A DNA stretch of 64,000 nt from Prochlorococcus sp. AG-363-B04 (GCA_003278465.1 QCFC01000009.1:16974-80973); one strand, 5' to 3'; numbered from the stretch's first letter, positions 23,991-37,358 are shown. Notes: generated by a model from the sequence alone, not told the origin. Program-made: numbers and translations.

Positions 23991-24494
23991 AGAATTCACT
24001 CTTGCAGGTTAAGAATGGCTTGGATTCCATGCTTTTAATTGGTTGTTTCCATTTAATTGAAAGCTTTATTTTGTGAGTTTTAAAAGTTTAATTTCTTCTA
24101 AGAATCCCTTTGATGTGAAACTCTTCGTATTCTTAGATCCTTCTTGTTTTTATTCTTAGTATAAACAATTTGCTGAATTCTTTGAGTTTTTATATTAATG
24201 AAAATATTAGTTTTTTCTGATTCCCCAATAGGTATCCTTTAGCTCTATGACGCTGAATTTGTTTTACCTGAGTTGGAAGGGTGTTTTTAATTGACTAGTT
24301 GTTGATTTGGCAATGATCTTGATTTGTATTTGAAAATTCTAGTGATACTTGAGAAATTTATTTGATAAATAGATTTTGGTTTGTATCTATAGGGTTTTTA
24401 ATTTGTGTCAGTTGGGAGTTCGTTGGAGTCTAAATGCTTTTTTTGTGAAGTTTTTACTGCTGAGGTGCTGTCAGATTTACTCTGTCTTTGAAAT
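23991..24494. other. Intergenic space of about 500 bp, no gene seen
   Basis: This AT-rich stretch lies between the divergent glnB unit and queF. All frames are broken by stops, and I see no tRNA-like cloverleaf, repeat or terminator. It must hold the queF promoter and could hold a small RNA, but nothing in the sequence shows one clearly. Confidence 0.5.
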
Positions 24495-24911
24495 GTGGTT
24501 TTAAAATTGAACAGTACTGATCATCAGACCAATAAACCTCTCTATGGAGAGAGGAATATTGCTGAAGGTGAATTGATATGCTTTGAGAATCCTAGGCCTG
24601 GTAGACCTTATGAGATCTCAATTGAGTTGCCAGAATTCACCTGTTTATGTCCATTTTCTGGTTATCCAGACTTTGCGACTTTACGTTTGATTTATCAGCC
24701 AAATTTTAAAGTTATTGAATTGAAGTCAATCAAGCTATATATTAACAATTATAGAAATCAAAAGATATCTCATGAGGAAGTTGCAAGTCGAATAATTGAT
24801 GATCTTGTTAAGGCTTCTGATCCTAGCTGGATGGAGTTAGAAGCTGATTTCAACCCTCGAGGAAATGTATATATGATAGTTAAAGTCAGTCATGGGAAAA
24901 AAATCATTTAG
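24495..24911 (+). CDS. queF: NADPH-dependent 7-cyano-7-deazaguanine reductase
   Basis: This 138-residue QueF is of the short (unimodular) type. [13 protein letters not shown] contains the nucleophile Cys52 and the acid Asp59, and [20 protein letters not shown] is the conserved QueF helix. It reduces preQ0 to preQ1 for queuosine in tRNA. GTG at 24495 is the first start; TTG four codons later is possible. The last 8 bp overlap the 3' end of ccs1 on the opposite strand. Confidence 0.95.
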   Translation: MVLKLNSTDHQTNKPLYGERNIAEGELICFENPRPGRPYEISIELPEFTCLCPFSGYPDFATLRLIYQPNFKVIELKSIKLYINNYRNQKISHEEVASRIIDDLVKASDPSWMELEADFNPRGNVYMIVKVSHGKKII

Positions 24912-26193
24912 ATTCAATTACTTGAAGTAAATTTGGTATTTCATTAATAAAGCCAATCATATTACGGTTGCAAAGACCACCTAAATGAATACATGATTGA
25001 TCTCGATCAATTATTGCCCAGATTTGTTTTGTGGCAATCATGCTGAGAACCCCCCCAACAAGGATTGTTCCAAAGGCTGAATAAACAATTGGAACACCTG
25101 GATCCCTTTTTAAAAGTAGTCCGCTTGCAGGAATAATATTTATTATCTTCATTTCTATTCCATTTATTTGTTTGGTTTTATTTCCAGGCCGCAGGCTAGT
25201 TAGTAGTTCTCCATCGCTATTAAATATTTGTACTGGACCTAATTCACTTGAGGTGCTTAGAAAAACTGGTTTACTTCCGTCTGGTTGGGTTGGTATCACT
25301 AGCCCCCAAATTTGTTCTCCCAGTTCAGGAAAACTGCTTACAGGTAGTTGAAGTTGAGGGCTGTTCCCTATTTGGAGGGTTATTGCTGCTACTGACCAGT
25401 CAGCCTGATAAATGGTCATGCCTTTGTAGCGGAAAGGATGATTAACGCTTATTTCGTGAAGATGACCTTGGGTATCATTTGGAGTTGATAGTTGAATCTT
25501 GGAGCGAAATTGCTCTGGCCTGCCAGCAGGGTCGCGGTCTATTGCAAATTTTTTCAGAGTAATAGTTAGTTGGTTGAGGCCATTGTTATTAAGTAGGTCG
25601 AAGGAACGACCTGGAGCAAGAAATCTTTCTACTTTTTGGCCACCTGTTGCGCTCCAGATTGCACCAATCATCAGGAGAACTAGACCTATATGAACAAGAG
25701 GCGGTCCCAAACGACCAATTACTCCTTGTCTGGCTGCAAATCTGTTTTGATGTTGTTGTATTGCCCAACCATGGGTTTTGAGGTGATTGCTGAGTTGGCT
25801 TAACCCTTGCTCTTTAGAGTTAAGAGAGATGGTTTGTGCGATTGAAAGTTTGCTGAGTTGGCTAGGTTCTTGATAATCAATCCATCGCAGAGCAGCTTTA
25901 AGAGTTGGCCATTGGCGTCGCCAGCTGCATGCCATTAAAGCTATTCCTAATAAAATCAATAGGGCAATAAACCAGTGACTTGTATAGACATGATCTAATT
26001 GCAGTCGCAAAATCATCTTTCCACCTATGAGGCCAAGCCATGGCTTGGCCTCATAGGTGGAAAGATAAGTTGATGGAGAAGCTTTTTGTGGAATTAAAGT
26101 CCCAAGAGTGCTTCCTAAAGCGATCATTAATAAAAGAAATATGGCAAAACGGAGATCCGATATCCAATTGATTAGGCGCTTTAAAATTGCCAT
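24904..26193 (-). CDS. ccs1: Cytochrome c biogenesis protein Ccs1/CcsB (ResB-like)
   Basis: A 429-residue ResB-family protein. Hydrophobic helices lie near residues 12-32, 70-88 and 165-185, followed by a large lumenal domain (about 190-375) and a last helix ([18 protein letters not shown]). It works in system II cytochrome c maturation, delivering haem and reduced apocytochrome on the lumen side of the thylakoid. The ccdA gene ends just 3 bp before its ATG, so they form an operon with related function. Confidence 0.92.
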   Translation of the reverse strand: MAILKRLINWISDLRFAIFLLLMIALGSTLGTLIPQKASPSTYLSTYEAKPWLGLIGGKMILRLQLDHVYTSHWFIALLILLGIALMACSWRRQWPTLKAALRWIDYQEPSQLSKLSIAQTISLNSKEQGLSQLSNHLKTHGWAIQQHQNRFAARQGVIGRLGPPLVHIGLVLLMIGAIWSATGGQKVERFLAPGRSFDLLNNNGLNQLTITLKKFAIDRDPAGRPEQFRSKIQLSTPNDTQGHLHEISVNHPFRYKGMTIYQADWSVAAITLQIGNSPQLQLPVSSFPELGEQIWGLVIPTQPDGSKPVFLSTSSELGPVQIFNSDGELLTSLRPGNKTKQINGIEMKIINIIPASGLLLKRDPGVPIVYSAFGTILVGGVLSMIATKQIWAIIDRDQSCIHLGGLCNRNMIGFINEIPNLLQVIESK

Positions 26194-26196
26194 GAG

Positions 26197-26907
26197 TTAG
26201 ATCACACGTGAAATCAGGCTTAGTAGACCTGTAATTAGTAATACGACTCCACTAATAGGAGGAATCCATTGAGCTATTGGACGGAGAGCTAAAAGATTTG
26301 GAACAATTCCTGCGGCTGTTCCTGCAATCAGTAGAGGTAGAACTTGACCTAGTCCAAATAAGGCAAGTAGCACAACCCCTATTAAAGGGTTTCCATTCTG
26401 TGCAATCCAACCTAAAAGTACGGCTAAGACTGGAGTTGTACAAGCAGAAGAAGCGAGTCCAAAAGCCAGTCCAGCTGCCACTGGCGCTAAAGGTGCTGGC
26501 ACTCTTTCTTGCCAAATCAGAGGGTCAGGTCCTGCTGGTAGAGGTAGTTGAAATATCCCTATAAGATTCAGTCCCATAGTTACTGCAAGTATTCCTACTA
26601 AGGCAGAAATTGTCTCTGGCACTTGTCCATAGATACTTCCTGCTAGGCCACTTAGACTTCCAAGAATTACGAGTGAACAAATAATTCCAGTACTAAAGAA
26701 AAGGCTCCGAAGGAATGGATTTGATTGATTATTAAATCCAGCCAGAAAAGCAATTGTTACGGGTAGGAGTGATAGTGAGCAAGGCCCTAGACTTGTTATC
26801 AAACCACCGAAGAAGACTAATAAAAGCGTGAGAGGTCCTGGATGACTTAATCCGTGATTTAGTAATTGCTCACTACGTAGGGCAAGATCGGAAAGGGTTA
26901 ATTCCAA
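26197..26907 (-). CDS. ccdA: Cytochrome c biogenesis protein CcdA
   Basis: A 236-residue membrane protein with six hydrophobic helices. The redox cysteines are Cys43 (SLGPCSLSLLPV) and Cys156 (LASSACTTPVLAV) in two pseudo-repeated segments, as in the DsbD/CcdA family. It carries reducing power from stromal/cytoplasmic thioredoxin to the lumen for apocytochrome c. It lies directly before ccs1 (3 bp) and 45 bp after ftsW on the same strand. Confidence 0.94.
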   Translation of the reverse strand: MELTLSDLALRSEQLLNHGLSHPGPLTLLLVFFGGLITSLGPCSLSLLPVTIAFLAGFNNQSNPFLRSLFFSTGIICSLVILGSLSGLAGSIYGQVPETISALVGILAVTMGLNLIGIFQLPLPAGPDPLIWQERVPAPLAPVAAGLAFGLASSACTTPVLAVLLGWIAQNGNPLIGVVLLALFGLGQVLPLLIAGTAAGIVPNLLALRPIAQWIPPISGVVLLITGLLSLISRVI

Positions 26908-26952
26908 GAGGTGTTAGTGAAGATTTTGGCTTAACAAAGGAGTTTGTGTTAA

Positions 26953-28200
26953 TTACATTATCGATTTATGCCTTCTCTTGTGGTTGCGTTTTTCTAGCAG
27001 CCCTGTTGATTCAAGGGAGCATCGAATGAGTAGTCCTGAAATAAGAAGACTTGATAGTAGTGAATTGCCTCCATAGCTAACCATTGGTAATGGCAAACCA
27101 GTAGTTGGCATGACACCTGAAGCTACTGCGATATTCATAATGGATTGCCCAACAAGAATTGTGCTACAGCCAACTGCAATAAGTCGAGCTTGATTGCTCT
27201 TGCAGCTCAGGGCTACTCTTAACCCTAGAAATGCAATTAATAAGAGAAATAATAACAACATTAAAGACCCTGCAAAACCAAATTCTTCGGCAAAAACTGC
27301 ATAGATAAAGTCAGTACTTTGAATTGGCAAGTATTGCAACTTTTGTGTTGAAAGACCATAGCCTTCTCCAAACCATCCTCCTGACCCTATAGCCAGAAGG
27401 CTTTGCACTAATTGATATCCACTACCTTGTTGATCTTGCCAAGGATCTATGAATGAAACTAATCTAAGTCTTTGATATTCATTGAAAAATATACTAATAG
27501 ATCCTAGTGATAAACCTGCAAGAGCAGTTCCAAGTAAGCTGGTTAATTTTATTCCAGCGGCAAGTGCCATTAACCATATTAATATTCCTATTAAGGCAGC
27601 TGTACTTAAATTTGGTTGTTTGAGAATTAAAAGCAAAAGAGTCACGAAAAATCCCATCCAGAAGATTTTTTGGTCTGCGTGAATTCGTCGCCAGTTAGCA
27701 AAAATATGGGCCGATTGTAGAATTATAAATGGTTTGATAAGTTCAGATGGTTGAAGTTGAATTGGCCCTAGAATTAACCATCTACTGGCTCCATTAACTG
27801 TTGTCCCAATTATTAATGTTGCTGAAATTAATATATAGATAAGAGAGATAGTAGGACCAGTTATTTGATTCCATTTACGAAGATTCGTTGATATAGAAAG
27901 CCAAAGAAGTCCCCAACCTGAAATCATCCAAATTAATTGCCTTTTGATGTAATAAGCACCATCTCCCATCTCTCTGCTGGCTACCCACCAGCTTGCAGAG
28001 CCAAGAACTAATAGGCCGGCAAGGCTCCAGAAAGCTATTAATGCTATTAATAGCCTCGCTTCAGCTGGCCATAGATCCCATGCTAGAGGAAGATTTATTT
28101 TTAAAAAGGGAGTCCTTGTACTTTCAAGATGTTTTCCACGTGACAATCCTTTCCTAAATTGGCTATGCCCGTCAGTAGTTTTCTCCGAGAGGCTTCGCAA
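26953..28200 (-). CDS. ftsW: Cell-division protein FtsW (SEDS glycosyltransferase)
   Basis: A 415-residue SEDS protein with about ten hydrophobic helices. TVNGASRWLILGPIQLQPSE and the C-terminal GVMPTTGLPLPMVSYGG are the two strongest SEDS motifs. SEDS proteins polymerise lipid II into peptidoglycan; FtsW does so at the septum with PBP3. RodA cannot be wholly excluded. The N-terminal 35 residues are polar. TTG is the start. ccdA and ccs1 follow on the same strand. Confidence 0.88.
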   Translation of the reverse strand: MRSLSEKTTDGHSQFRKGLSRGKHLESTRTPFLKINLPLAWDLWPAEARLLIALIAFWSLAGLLVLGSASWWVASREMGDGAYYIKRQLIWMISGWGLLWLSISTNLRKWNQITGPTISLIYILISATLIIGTTVNGASRWLILGPIQLQPSELIKPFIILQSAHIFANWRRIHADQKIFWMGFFVTLLLLILKQPNLSTAALIGILIWLMALAAGIKLTSLLGTALAGLSLGSISIFFNEYQRLRLVSFIDPWQDQQGSGYQLVQSLLAIGSGGWFGEGYGLSTQKLQYLPIQSTDFIYAVFAEEFGFAGSLMLLLFLLLIAFLGLRVALSCKSNQARLIAVGCSTILVGQSIMNIAVASGVMPTTGLPLPMVSYGGNSLLSSLLISGLLIRCSLESTGLLEKRNHKRRHKSIM

Positions 28201-28576
28201 GGCAATGCAGTGTTGAGATGTTTTTCCTATTCAGCCGCCTAGAACCCATTTTGCCAACCCATGCAAGTGTAACTTTACTTAGCAGCAAGGGGAGCAACTA
28301 AAAAATATTGATTTTTCAGCTTTTTAGTACATTGTTTGACTTTTCAACTTTTTAAGATAATCCAATTGATGGAATCCAAACTTGATTTATTCGTATTAGT
28401 CAGTTATGGAATTTCAATAACCCCATATTAATTAGTTATATTACTTCAATTTGATTTCTTTTATGAGAATGAAATTGATTAAAATTGGGATTTCCTGTGG
28501 ATAGAAAACCCATGCGTTATTATTTGAAATCAATTATTAGTTTTTGAAGTTAGATTCCTTTTGAAGTTCTTTCTAG
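28201..28576. other. Divergent intergenic region with an AT-rich hairpin
   Basis: This 376-bp space separates ftsW (minus) from the methyltransferase gene (plus), so it must contain both promoters. No ORF is convincing. ACTAAAAA at 28297-28304 and TTTTTAGT at 28321-28328 form a perfect 8-bp stem with a 16-base loop. Its role is unclear, because it is not at the end of any gene. Confidence 0.45.
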
Positions 28577-29794
28577 GTGTCTTTCCCTGACTGCTTCTCT
28601 ATGGATCCAGCATCACTTTTGGTAAGTACTTTTTATGATTATTTTCCATATCCAGATAATTTTCTAGGATCAGGTCCTCCTCCTGGGTATAACTGGCGAT
28701 GGGATGTGGATGCGGCTTTCTCTTTTGTAACAGGTGCACCTTTTGATTCATGTGGTTCTCAAAGGCCTTTGAGAATTTTGGATGCTGGATGTGGTAGTGG
28801 TGTAAGTACAGATTATTTAGCACATTTAAATCCAGATAGCGATATTCTTGCAGTTGATATTTCTGCGAGAACATTAGAAGTTGCTAGTGAGAGACTTTCA
28901 ATGTCTGGAGGTGATAAGAAGGCAAGAATTCGTTTCGAGAATAGAAGCCTTTTGAACCTCGAAGATGAATCCCCTTTTGACTATATTAACTCTGTCGGAG
29001 TTTTACACCATCTCCAAGATCCATTAGCTGGATTGAGTTCTCTTGCTAAAATTTTGAAACCAGGTGGTCTCCTTCATCTTTTCTTGTATGCACATGGAGG
29101 ACGTTGGGCGATTCAGAGATTGAGTGGTGCTTTTAAAAAATTAGATTTAGGTGTTGAACTAGAAAACTTACAAATAGGTAGGGAAATTCTGGCTAATCTT
29201 CCTTTAGATAATTTTTTAAGACGCGATTATGAAGAACGTTGGTCTGTTGAATGCTCGTCAGATGTTCATTTTGCAGATATGTATTTTCATCCCTATGAAA
29301 GTAGTTTTGAATTGAAAGAATTATTTTCTTTATTAGATGCATTGCATTGTCTTGAATTTGCAGGATTTTCAAATCCAGATACTTGGAAACTGGAAAGACT
29401 TTTGAGAGGGAAATCACTAGAGATTGCAAAAACTTTGGACTTACGAAAACAATGGGAACTTATCGAGAAACTTGATCCTGGAATAACTCATTTTGAATTT
29501 TTTCTTTTTAAGGGGTCGCTGAATATTTATGAATGGATTAGTGATGAAAAGATACTTTTAGCTTCTGCTAAACGAAGTCGCTGCCTTCATGGTTGGCCAG
29601 GAATTGACCTTCTTGATTATCAGATGAAACCCTTGCATTTCAGTGATGATGAACGTGATTTGGTGATTGCAGTCGAAAAAAATCTGCCTTGTACTTCTCT
29701 TAAGAATTTATCCTTGGGTTGGGATTTATCTCGGATCGCTTCTGTAGCAAGGGATCTTCAGCAAAAGCAAGTGTTATTGCTGTCCCCACCTTGA
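28577..29794 (+). CDS. SAM-dependent methyltransferase, substrate unknown
   Basis: A 405-residue protein. The class I motif LDAGCGSGVSTDYLA is at residues 68-82, with AVDISARTLEVA as motif II and INSVGVLHHLQDPLAGL as motif IV/post-I. The C-terminal 200 residues look helical and mixed. The N-terminal FYDYFPYPDNFLGSGPPPGYNW resembles the tyrosine-rich leader of some cyanobacterial methyltransferases. Start is GTG. It ends 77 bp before the ATP synthase cluster. The substrate cannot be told. Confidence 0.8.
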   Translation: MSFPDCFSMDPASLLVSTFYDYFPYPDNFLGSGPPPGYNWRWDVDAAFSFVTGAPFDSCGSQRPLRILDAGCGSGVSTDYLAHLNPDSDILAVDISARTLEVASERLSMSGGDKKARIRFENRSLLNLEDESPFDYINSVGVLHHLQDPLAGLSSLAKILKPGGLLHLFLYAHGGRWAIQRLSGAFKKLDLGVELENLQIGREILANLPLDNFLRRDYEERWSVECSSDVHFADMYFHPYESSFELKELFSLLDALHCLEFAGFSNPDTWKLERLLRGKSLEIAKTLDLRKQWELIEKLDPGITHFEFFLFKGSLNIYEWISDEKILLASAKRSRCLHGWPGIDLLDYQMKPLHFSDDERDLVIAVEKNLPCTSLKNLSLGWDLSRIASVARDLQQKQVLLLSPP

Positions 29795-29871
29795 GGTCAA
29801 CCACATGATAGATTCCGCGGGCCTTTAAATACAGAGCATCGGGACATTTGCCTGCATCCTCGTTTTTTCAG

Positions 29872-30342
29872 ATGAATACAGGCTCTCCTAAGGGGGAGAA
29901 GGTTGATCTGGAAAAAAGTCAGGACGTCAGTCCGAAATCCGATACATCTGTGAATGCTTATTCCCAAGTAGAAGACTTTTTGTCTCCTCATTCGGAATAT
30001 ACGCAGCTCCAGCAGCGATTCATTTTGGCAACAGTAGTTTTGACGGCAATTGTCGGATTAATTACTGCTCTTCTCTTTGACATGCATACTGCTTGCAGTT
30101 TGCTTGTTGGCGGATTCTCAGGAGCCCTTTATCTGCGTCTTTTGGGTCGCAGTATTGGAAAGCTAGGGAAAGGTTCTGAGAAGGTTGGGAAGATTCAACT
30201 GATTGTTCCAGTGGTGCTCGTTTTAGCAGCCTCTCGAATGAATCAACTTGATTTTTTCTCTGCCATGTTGGGCTTTCTGCTTTATAAGCCCGCAATGATT
30301 CTGCATTTCTGGTTCGTTTCCATCAAAACAGCCAGATCCTGA
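29872..30342 (+). CDS. atp1: ATP synthase protein I (Atp1)
   Basis: About 156 residues. A polar N-terminal 45 residues precede four hydrophobic stretches (RFILATVVLTAIVGLITALL, CSLLVGGFSGALYL, LIVPVVLVLAAS and FFSAMLGFLLYKPAMIL). It occupies the first place of the cluster, 68 bp before subunit a, as AtpI-like proteins do. AtpI helps c-ring assembly in other bacteria. I use ATG 29872; a TTG eight codons upstream is also open. Confidence 0.85.
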   Translation: MNTGSPKGEKVDLEKSQDVSPKSDTSVNAYSQVEDFLSPHSEYTQLQQRFILATVVLTAIVGLITALLFDMHTACSLLVGGFSGALYLRLLGRSIGKLGKGSEKVGKIQLIVPVVLVLAASRMNQLDFFSAMLGFLLYKPAMILHFWFVSIKTARS

Positions 30343-30410
30343 TCAATTGAATCTGTTTGCCTCAGGGCATTAATTAATCAGTCGTAATAGCGACACCGAA
30401 CTGCAGCCTG

Positions 30411-31136
30411 ATGGGTCCCTTGCCATTTTTATTACCTTTTGCCGAACTTGAGGTTGGTCAACACCTCTATTGGCAATTGGGAAATTTGAGGCTCCATGGA
30501 CAAGTCTTCATGACTTCCTGGATTGTGATTGGTGCTCTTTTAGCCCTGGTTATTGTTGGTACTCGGAAAATGGAACGCGACCCTCGTGGCGTTCAGAATC
30601 TCCTTGAGTTTCTCTGGGATTACATCCGGGACTTAGCTAGAACCCAGATTGGTGAAAAGGCCTATCGCGATTGGATGCCTTTTATAGGAACTTTATTCCT
30701 CTTCATTTTTGTAAGTAATTGGGGAGGTGCTTTAGTTCCTTGGAGGTTAATTAAACTTCCTAGTGGTGAACTTGGTGCACCTACGGCTGATATCAACACC
30801 ACAGTTGCTCTGGCTTTGTTGGTTTCACTTTCATACTTTTACGCGGGACTGAGCAGGAAAGGATTGCGTTACTTCGAGTATTACGTTCATCCAACTCCAA
30901 TTATGCTCCCGTTCAAGATTGTTGAAGACTTTACTAAGCCTTTATCACTATCTTTTCGTCTTTTTGGAAACATCCTCGCAGACGAATTGGTAGTCGCTGT
31001 GCTTGTTTTCTTGGTTCCATTGGTTTTGCCTGTACCAGTGATGTTCCTTGGCTTATTCACAAGTGCTATTCAGGCTTTGATCTTTGCAACCCTCGCCGCT
31101 TATTACATCGGAGAGGCTGTTGAAGAGCATCATTAA
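30411..31136 (+). CDS. atpB: ATP synthase Fo subunit a
   Basis: A 241-residue membrane protein with five to six helices. [20 protein letters not shown] carries the essential arginine that faces the c-ring, and [14 protein letters not shown] and [20 protein letters not shown] are conserved helices. Start ATG at 30411. In plastid nomenclature this is atpI. The gene opens the Fo part of the cluster. Confidence 0.96.
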   Translation: MGPLPFLLPFAELEVGQHLYWQLGNLRLHGQVFMTSWIVIGALLALVIVGTRKMERDPRGVQNLLEFLWDYIRDLARTQIGEKAYRDWMPFIGTLFLFIFVSNWGGALVPWRLIKLPSGELGAPTADINTTVALALLVSLSYFYAGLSRKGLRYFEYYVHPTPIMLPFKIVEDFTKPLSLSFRLFGNILADELVVAVLVFLVPLVLPVPVMFLGLFTSAIQALIFATLAAYYIGEAVEEHH

Positions 31137-31201
31137 TCACTATTTCTTTGCTAGTTCCTAACCATGGTCTGGCAAAATTCTTGCGCGCAGGTCCGGTTTG
31201 A

Positions 31202-31552
<351 letters not shown>

Positions 31553-31578
31553 GCCAGCGAGAAACCTTTTGTTTTGTA

Positions 31579-31624
31579 TGACCAAGTCGAGAATAATTTT
31601 CTTTGGCTTGGTCAGTTCTATAAA
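31579..31624 (+). other. Stem-loop downstream of atpE
   Basis: TGACCAAG at 31579-31586 and CTTGGTCA at 31617-31624 form a perfect 8-bp stem with a 30-base loop in the space between subunits c and b'. There is no T-run after it. It could block 3' exonucleases and stabilise the c-subunit message (inference). Confidence 0.5.
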
Positions 31625-31703
31625 TCACCAATTCAAAAAGGTTGCCATTTTTTAGCTTCCAATACTTCCTGCGGATTGCTTCAACCGCTCCCATCTTTGC
31701 CAC

Positions 31704-32165
31704 ATGACCAGCTTGCTTCTGTTCGGTGCTACTGAGGGAGGTCTTTTTGACTTCGATGCCACTCTTCCGCTTATGGCGGTTCAAGTGGTCCTCCTCACCT
31801 TCATTCTTAATTCTCTTTTCTTTAGGCCTGTTGGAAAGGTCGTTGAAGAAAGGGAAAGCTTTGTAACTTCTAGCAGGGCTGAGGCAAAGCAAAAGCTTGC
31901 CGAGGTTGAAAAACTTGAGTCTGATTTAAGAAATCAGTTAAAAGCAGCTCGACAGGCTGCTCAGAAACTGATTAATGATGCTGAAGAAGATTCAGACAAG
32001 CTTTATAGAGAAGCTTTGGCATTAGCAACTGCTGAAGCAAATGCTTCTCGAGAACAAGCTCGAAAAGAAATTGATTCTCAAAGGGAAGCGGCTATGAATC
32101 AGCTCAAGGCAGATGCAGCCCAAATAGGCGACCTAATTGTTGAACGTTTATTGGCTGCCAAATGA
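31704..32165 (+). CDS. atpF2: ATP synthase Fo subunit b' (AtpG in cyanobacterial naming)
   Basis: A 153-residue protein with an N-terminal membrane helix ([20 protein letters not shown]) and then a long, Ala/Glu/Lys-rich coiled coil. Cyanobacteria and plastids use unlike b and b' as the peripheral stalk. The stop overlaps the ATG of atpF by 4 bp (ATGA), so b' and b are coupled and made in equal amounts. Confidence 0.94.
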   Translation: MTSLLLFGATEGGLFDFDATLPLMAVQVVLLTFILNSLFFRPVGKVVEERESFVTSSRAEAKQKLAEVEKLESDLRNQLKAARQAAQKLINDAEEDSDKLYREALALATAEANASREQARKEIDSQREAAMNQLKADAAQIGDLIVERLLAAK

Positions 32166-32676
32166 CTTCACTTTCATTTTTTGCCACAAATGGTTTTGGA
32201 TTAAACCTCAACCTTTTTGAGACCAATGTCATCAACTTGGCGGTTGTTATTTTTGGTCTTTATAAATTCCTTCCAAATTTTTTGGGAGGAATGCTTGAGC
32301 GACGTCGTTCAGCAATTTTGGTCGATCTAAAAGATGCAGAAGATAGACTTGCATCAGCTAGTCAATCATTGGCTAATGCCAAGAAAGATTTAGCTGCTGC
32401 AGAGCAAAAGGCATCTCAGATTAGAAAAGATTGCAAGGTCAGGGCTGAGGCTATTCGTCTTGAAAGTGAAAAACGAACTGTCGAGGAGATGGCTCGTATT
32501 AAGCAGGGGGCGGCATCAGACTTGAATGCTGAAGCTGCAAGAGTTTCTTCTCAATTGCGATTGAAAGCAGCTGAATTGGCCATAGAAAAAGCCATACAAT
32601 CTCTCCCTCAAAAACTGGATGAGAAAACAAAAGCAAAATTTGTAACTCAGTCTATTAAAAATATGGGGAAAGCTTG

Positions 32677-32677
<1 letters not shown>
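32162..32677 (+). CDS. atpF: ATP synthase Fo subunit b
   Basis: 171 residues, with one N-terminal helix ([20 protein letters not shown]) after a short leader, then a coiled-coil stalk. It pairs with b' to form the stator. The start overlaps the b' stop by 4 bp and the stop TGA overlaps the atpH ATG by one base (TGATG). Confidence 0.95.
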
Positions 32678-34813
<2,136 letters not shown>

Positions 34814-34843
34814 TCCTTACGGTTAACAAGGAGAACCATAGCC

Positions 34844-35794
34844 ATGGCTAATCTTAAGGACATCCGCGATCGGATTGTTTCAGTCAAGAACACTAGAAAA
34901 ATTACAGAGGCGATGCGCCTAGTGGCGGCTGCAAAGGTACGCCGTGCTCAGGAACAGGTTTTGCGTAGTCGGCCTTTTGCTGATCGCTTGGCTCGTGTTC
35001 TTGAAAATATTCAAACTCGTATGAGTTTTGAAGTCGCAGATGCACCTTTACTCAAGGGCAGAGAAGTCACTACTATTACTCTTCTTGCTGTTACTGGAGA
35101 TAGAGGCCTATGTGGTGGTTATAACTCCAATATTATTAAACGTACTGAACAACGTTACGCAGAACTTAAGGATCAAGGTTTTAACCCTGATCTTGTTTTG
35201 ATTGGCCGTAAAGCAATTGGATATTTTCAAAACAGATCTTCTCAATACGATATTCGTGCAACTTTTACAGACCTCGAACAAGTTCCTACTTCTGAAGATG
35301 CAGAGTCCATTACAAGTGAGGTTCTGGCTGAGTTTCTTTCTCAAAGCACTGATCGCATAGAAATCATCTATACCAAGTTCATTAATTTGGTTAGTTGTAA
35401 TCCTGTGGTTCAAACGTTATTGCCTTTAGACCCGCAAGGGATAGCTCAACCGGATGATGAGATATTTAGATTAACTACTAAAGATAGCCGCTTAACTGTT
35501 GAGAAGGGTTCAGGTCCTGCTAACGAACAACCTCCTTTGCCTTCTGACATTGTTTTTGAACAAAGTCCTGAGCAATTATTGAATGCATTGTTGCCACTGT
35601 ATTTGCAGAATCAGTTGTTACGTGCATTGCAGGAATCTGCAGCATCTGAACTTGCTAGCAGGATGACTGCAATGAATAATGCAAGTGATAATGCTAAGGA
35701 ATTAGCCAAGACTCTTACTCTTGATTACAATAAGGCTCGACAAGCTGCTATTACTCAAGAGATTTTAGAAGTTGTAGGTGGTTCTTGCGTCTAG
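34844..35794 (+). CDS. atpG: ATP synthase F1 subunit gamma (AtpC in plastid naming)
   Basis: 316 residues. N-terminal [20 protein letters not shown] and C-terminal [19 protein letters not shown] form the rotor coiled coil. The middle has the roughly 35-residue insertion typical of cyanobacteria (near residues 195-235), without the two redox cysteines of plant gamma. AAGGAGA precedes the ATG. It is the last gene of this cluster. Confidence 0.96.
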   Translation: MANLKDIRDRIVSVKNTRKITEAMRLVAAAKVRRAQEQVLRSRPFADRLARVLENIQTRMSFEVADAPLLKGREVTTITLLAVTGDRGLCGGYNSNIIKRTEQRYAELKDQGFNPDLVLIGRKAIGYFQNRSSQYDIRATFTDLEQVPTSEDAESITSEVLAEFLSQSTDRIEIIYTKFINLVSCNPVVQTLLPLDPQGIAQPDDEIFRLTTKDSRLTVEKGSGPANEQPPLPSDIVFEQSPEQLLNALLPLYLQNQLLRALQESAASELASRMTAMNNASDNAKELAKTLTLDYNKARQAAITQEILEVVGGSCV

Positions 35795-35944
35795 TTTAAG
35801 TTTCTTCTATGGTGGCTAGTTTGAGTAAAAATGTTTATACATTTGCCAACTTTAGTGTTAAATTAATTTTTCACTTTTTGAATTTGAACCATTCGTAATT
35901 TTTCGGATAATGCCTTATGTCACTTGATTGAGATGAGCTGAGAA

Positions 35945-36151
35945 GTGAAGTTACATGCACTTGAGCTCCAAATTGATTGGCCTCCAGACATTGAATTATC
36001 AGATTTACGTCTATGGCTTTTAAAGCATATAGGTAAGTATGGTGAGCCATTACGTTGGTCAATTACTTCTATAGAATCTGATGGCAAAAATCATACAAAT
36101 CCTAAGCTGAAGATAGAGGCAGTTGTGATAACCATGAAATTATCGAATTAA
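35945..36151 (+). CDS. Small protein of unknown function, 68 aa
   Basis: GTG-started ORF of 68 residues: LELQIDWPPDIELSDLRLWL and then GEPLRWSITSIES, with a C-terminal beta strand (LKIEAVVITMKL). The pattern reads like a small alpha/beta protein. It precedes the DUF3326 gene by 24 bp on the same strand, so they may be cotranscribed. I know of no function; no signal peptide or membrane helix. Confidence 0.65.
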   Translation: MKLHALELQIDWPPDIELSDLRLWLLKHIGKYGEPLRWSITSIESDGKNHTNPKLKIEAVVITMKLSN

Positions 36152-36175
36152 AATTGCTGTATCTAGTTTTTTGAA

Positions 36176-37279
36176 TTGTTTGATTCTTCCTTAACTCCAG
36201 TAATGCCAACAATGATGGTTGTTCCGTCGGGCATTGGCTGCTCAGTCGGAGGTTTTGCAGGTGATGCTATTCCAGCAGCAAGACTTTTGGCTGCTGCTAG
36301 TGGTTGCTTGATTACTCATCCAAATGTAATGAATGGCGCTTCGATTTACTGGAATGATAGGCGAATTCAGTATGTAGAAGGATATGGATTAGATCAATTT
36401 GCTGCTGGTGAGATTGCTTTGAGGCCCGTACGAAAACAAAAGATTGGTTTGTTGATGGATTCTGGAATTGAATCTGATTTACGGTTAAGGCATTTTCAAG
36501 TCGCTGATGCCTGTCGAGCAAGCCTTGGTATAGATATAGGGCCAACGATCTTTACTGAAGAACCGTTGGAGATTCAAATAACTAGTGGTAATAGTGGTGC
36601 TAGTTGGGGTGTCCTTAGATCTCCTGAGACTTTGATTCGTGCTGGAGAGAGTTTGCAGTCTCAAGGTGCTACTGCTATAGCTGTTGTGACAAGGTTCCCA
36701 GATAGTATTGATAGCAAATCTTTCTCTGCTTACCGTGAAGGGAAGGGAGTTGATGCGATTGCTGGTGCAGAGGCAATAATTAGTCACTTGTTGGTAAGGC
36801 ATTTGGGCATTCCATGTGCCCATTCACCAGCATTGTCTCCTTTGTCAATAGCTTCTAATTTAGATCCACGAGCAGCGGGGGAAGAACTTGGATATACCTT
36901 TTTGAGTTGTGTGTTGGTGGGATTAAGTAGAGCACCTGATTTGGTTTCTACTATTAGGGAGCCATGCGTTGCTTCAGGATTAAATCTGAATATGCTTCAG
37001 GCAGAACAATTGGGAGCAGTTGTAGTCCCGGATGGATCCCTAGGAGGAAGTGCAATTCTTTCTTGCTTAGAGAGAGGGGTGCCTATCATTGCTGTCGATA
37101 ATCCGAGTACGTTAAAGGTAGATATAAATAATTTTTCTCCTAAAGTAATATCTTCAATAAATAGCAGTTTCGTAATAAAAAAAGTGAGTAGCTATGTTGA
37201 AGCTGCTGGGTTATTGATTCTGATGCGTGAAGGAATATCTATTGAGTCTTTGGAAAGGCCAATATCGCAAATCAAGTAG
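36176..37279 (+). CDS. DUF3326 family protein
   Basis: 367 residues. MMVVPSGIGCSVGGFAGDAIPAA at the start and CLITHPNVMNGASIYW are the hallmarks of DUF3326, which occurs in cyanobacteria and plants. The pattern of glycine-rich loops suggests a Rossmann-like enzyme, but no reaction is known. TTG at 36176 is the first start; ATG at 36203 fits the conserved beginning about as well. It follows the 68-residue gene closely. Confidence 0.82.
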   Translation: MFDSSLTPVMPTMMVVPSGIGCSVGGFAGDAIPAARLLAAASGCLITHPNVMNGASIYWNDRRIQYVEGYGLDQFAAGEIALRPVRKQKIGLLMDSGIESDLRLRHFQVADACRASLGIDIGPTIFTEEPLEIQITSGNSGASWGVLRSPETLIRAGESLQSQGATAIAVVTRFPDSIDSKSFSAYREGKGVDAIAGAEAIISHLLVRHLGIPCAHSPALSPLSIASNLDPRAAGEELGYTFLSCVLVGLSRAPDLVSTIREPCVASGLNLNMLQAEQLGAVVVPDGSLGGSAILSCLERGVPIIAVDNPSTLKVDINNFSPKVISSINSSFVIKKVSSYVEAAGLLILMREGISIESLERPISQIK

Positions 37280-37358
37280 ATATATTATGGCATTTTAACT
37301 TGTGACTTATGAGATGAGATTAGGTTCTTAGCTTAATAAAAATTAATTGTTGATTATT

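Noticed and set aside
26277..26564. 95-residue plus-strand frame in ccdA
   Set aside because: Antisense to ccdA; Leu/Gln/Val-rich shadow.
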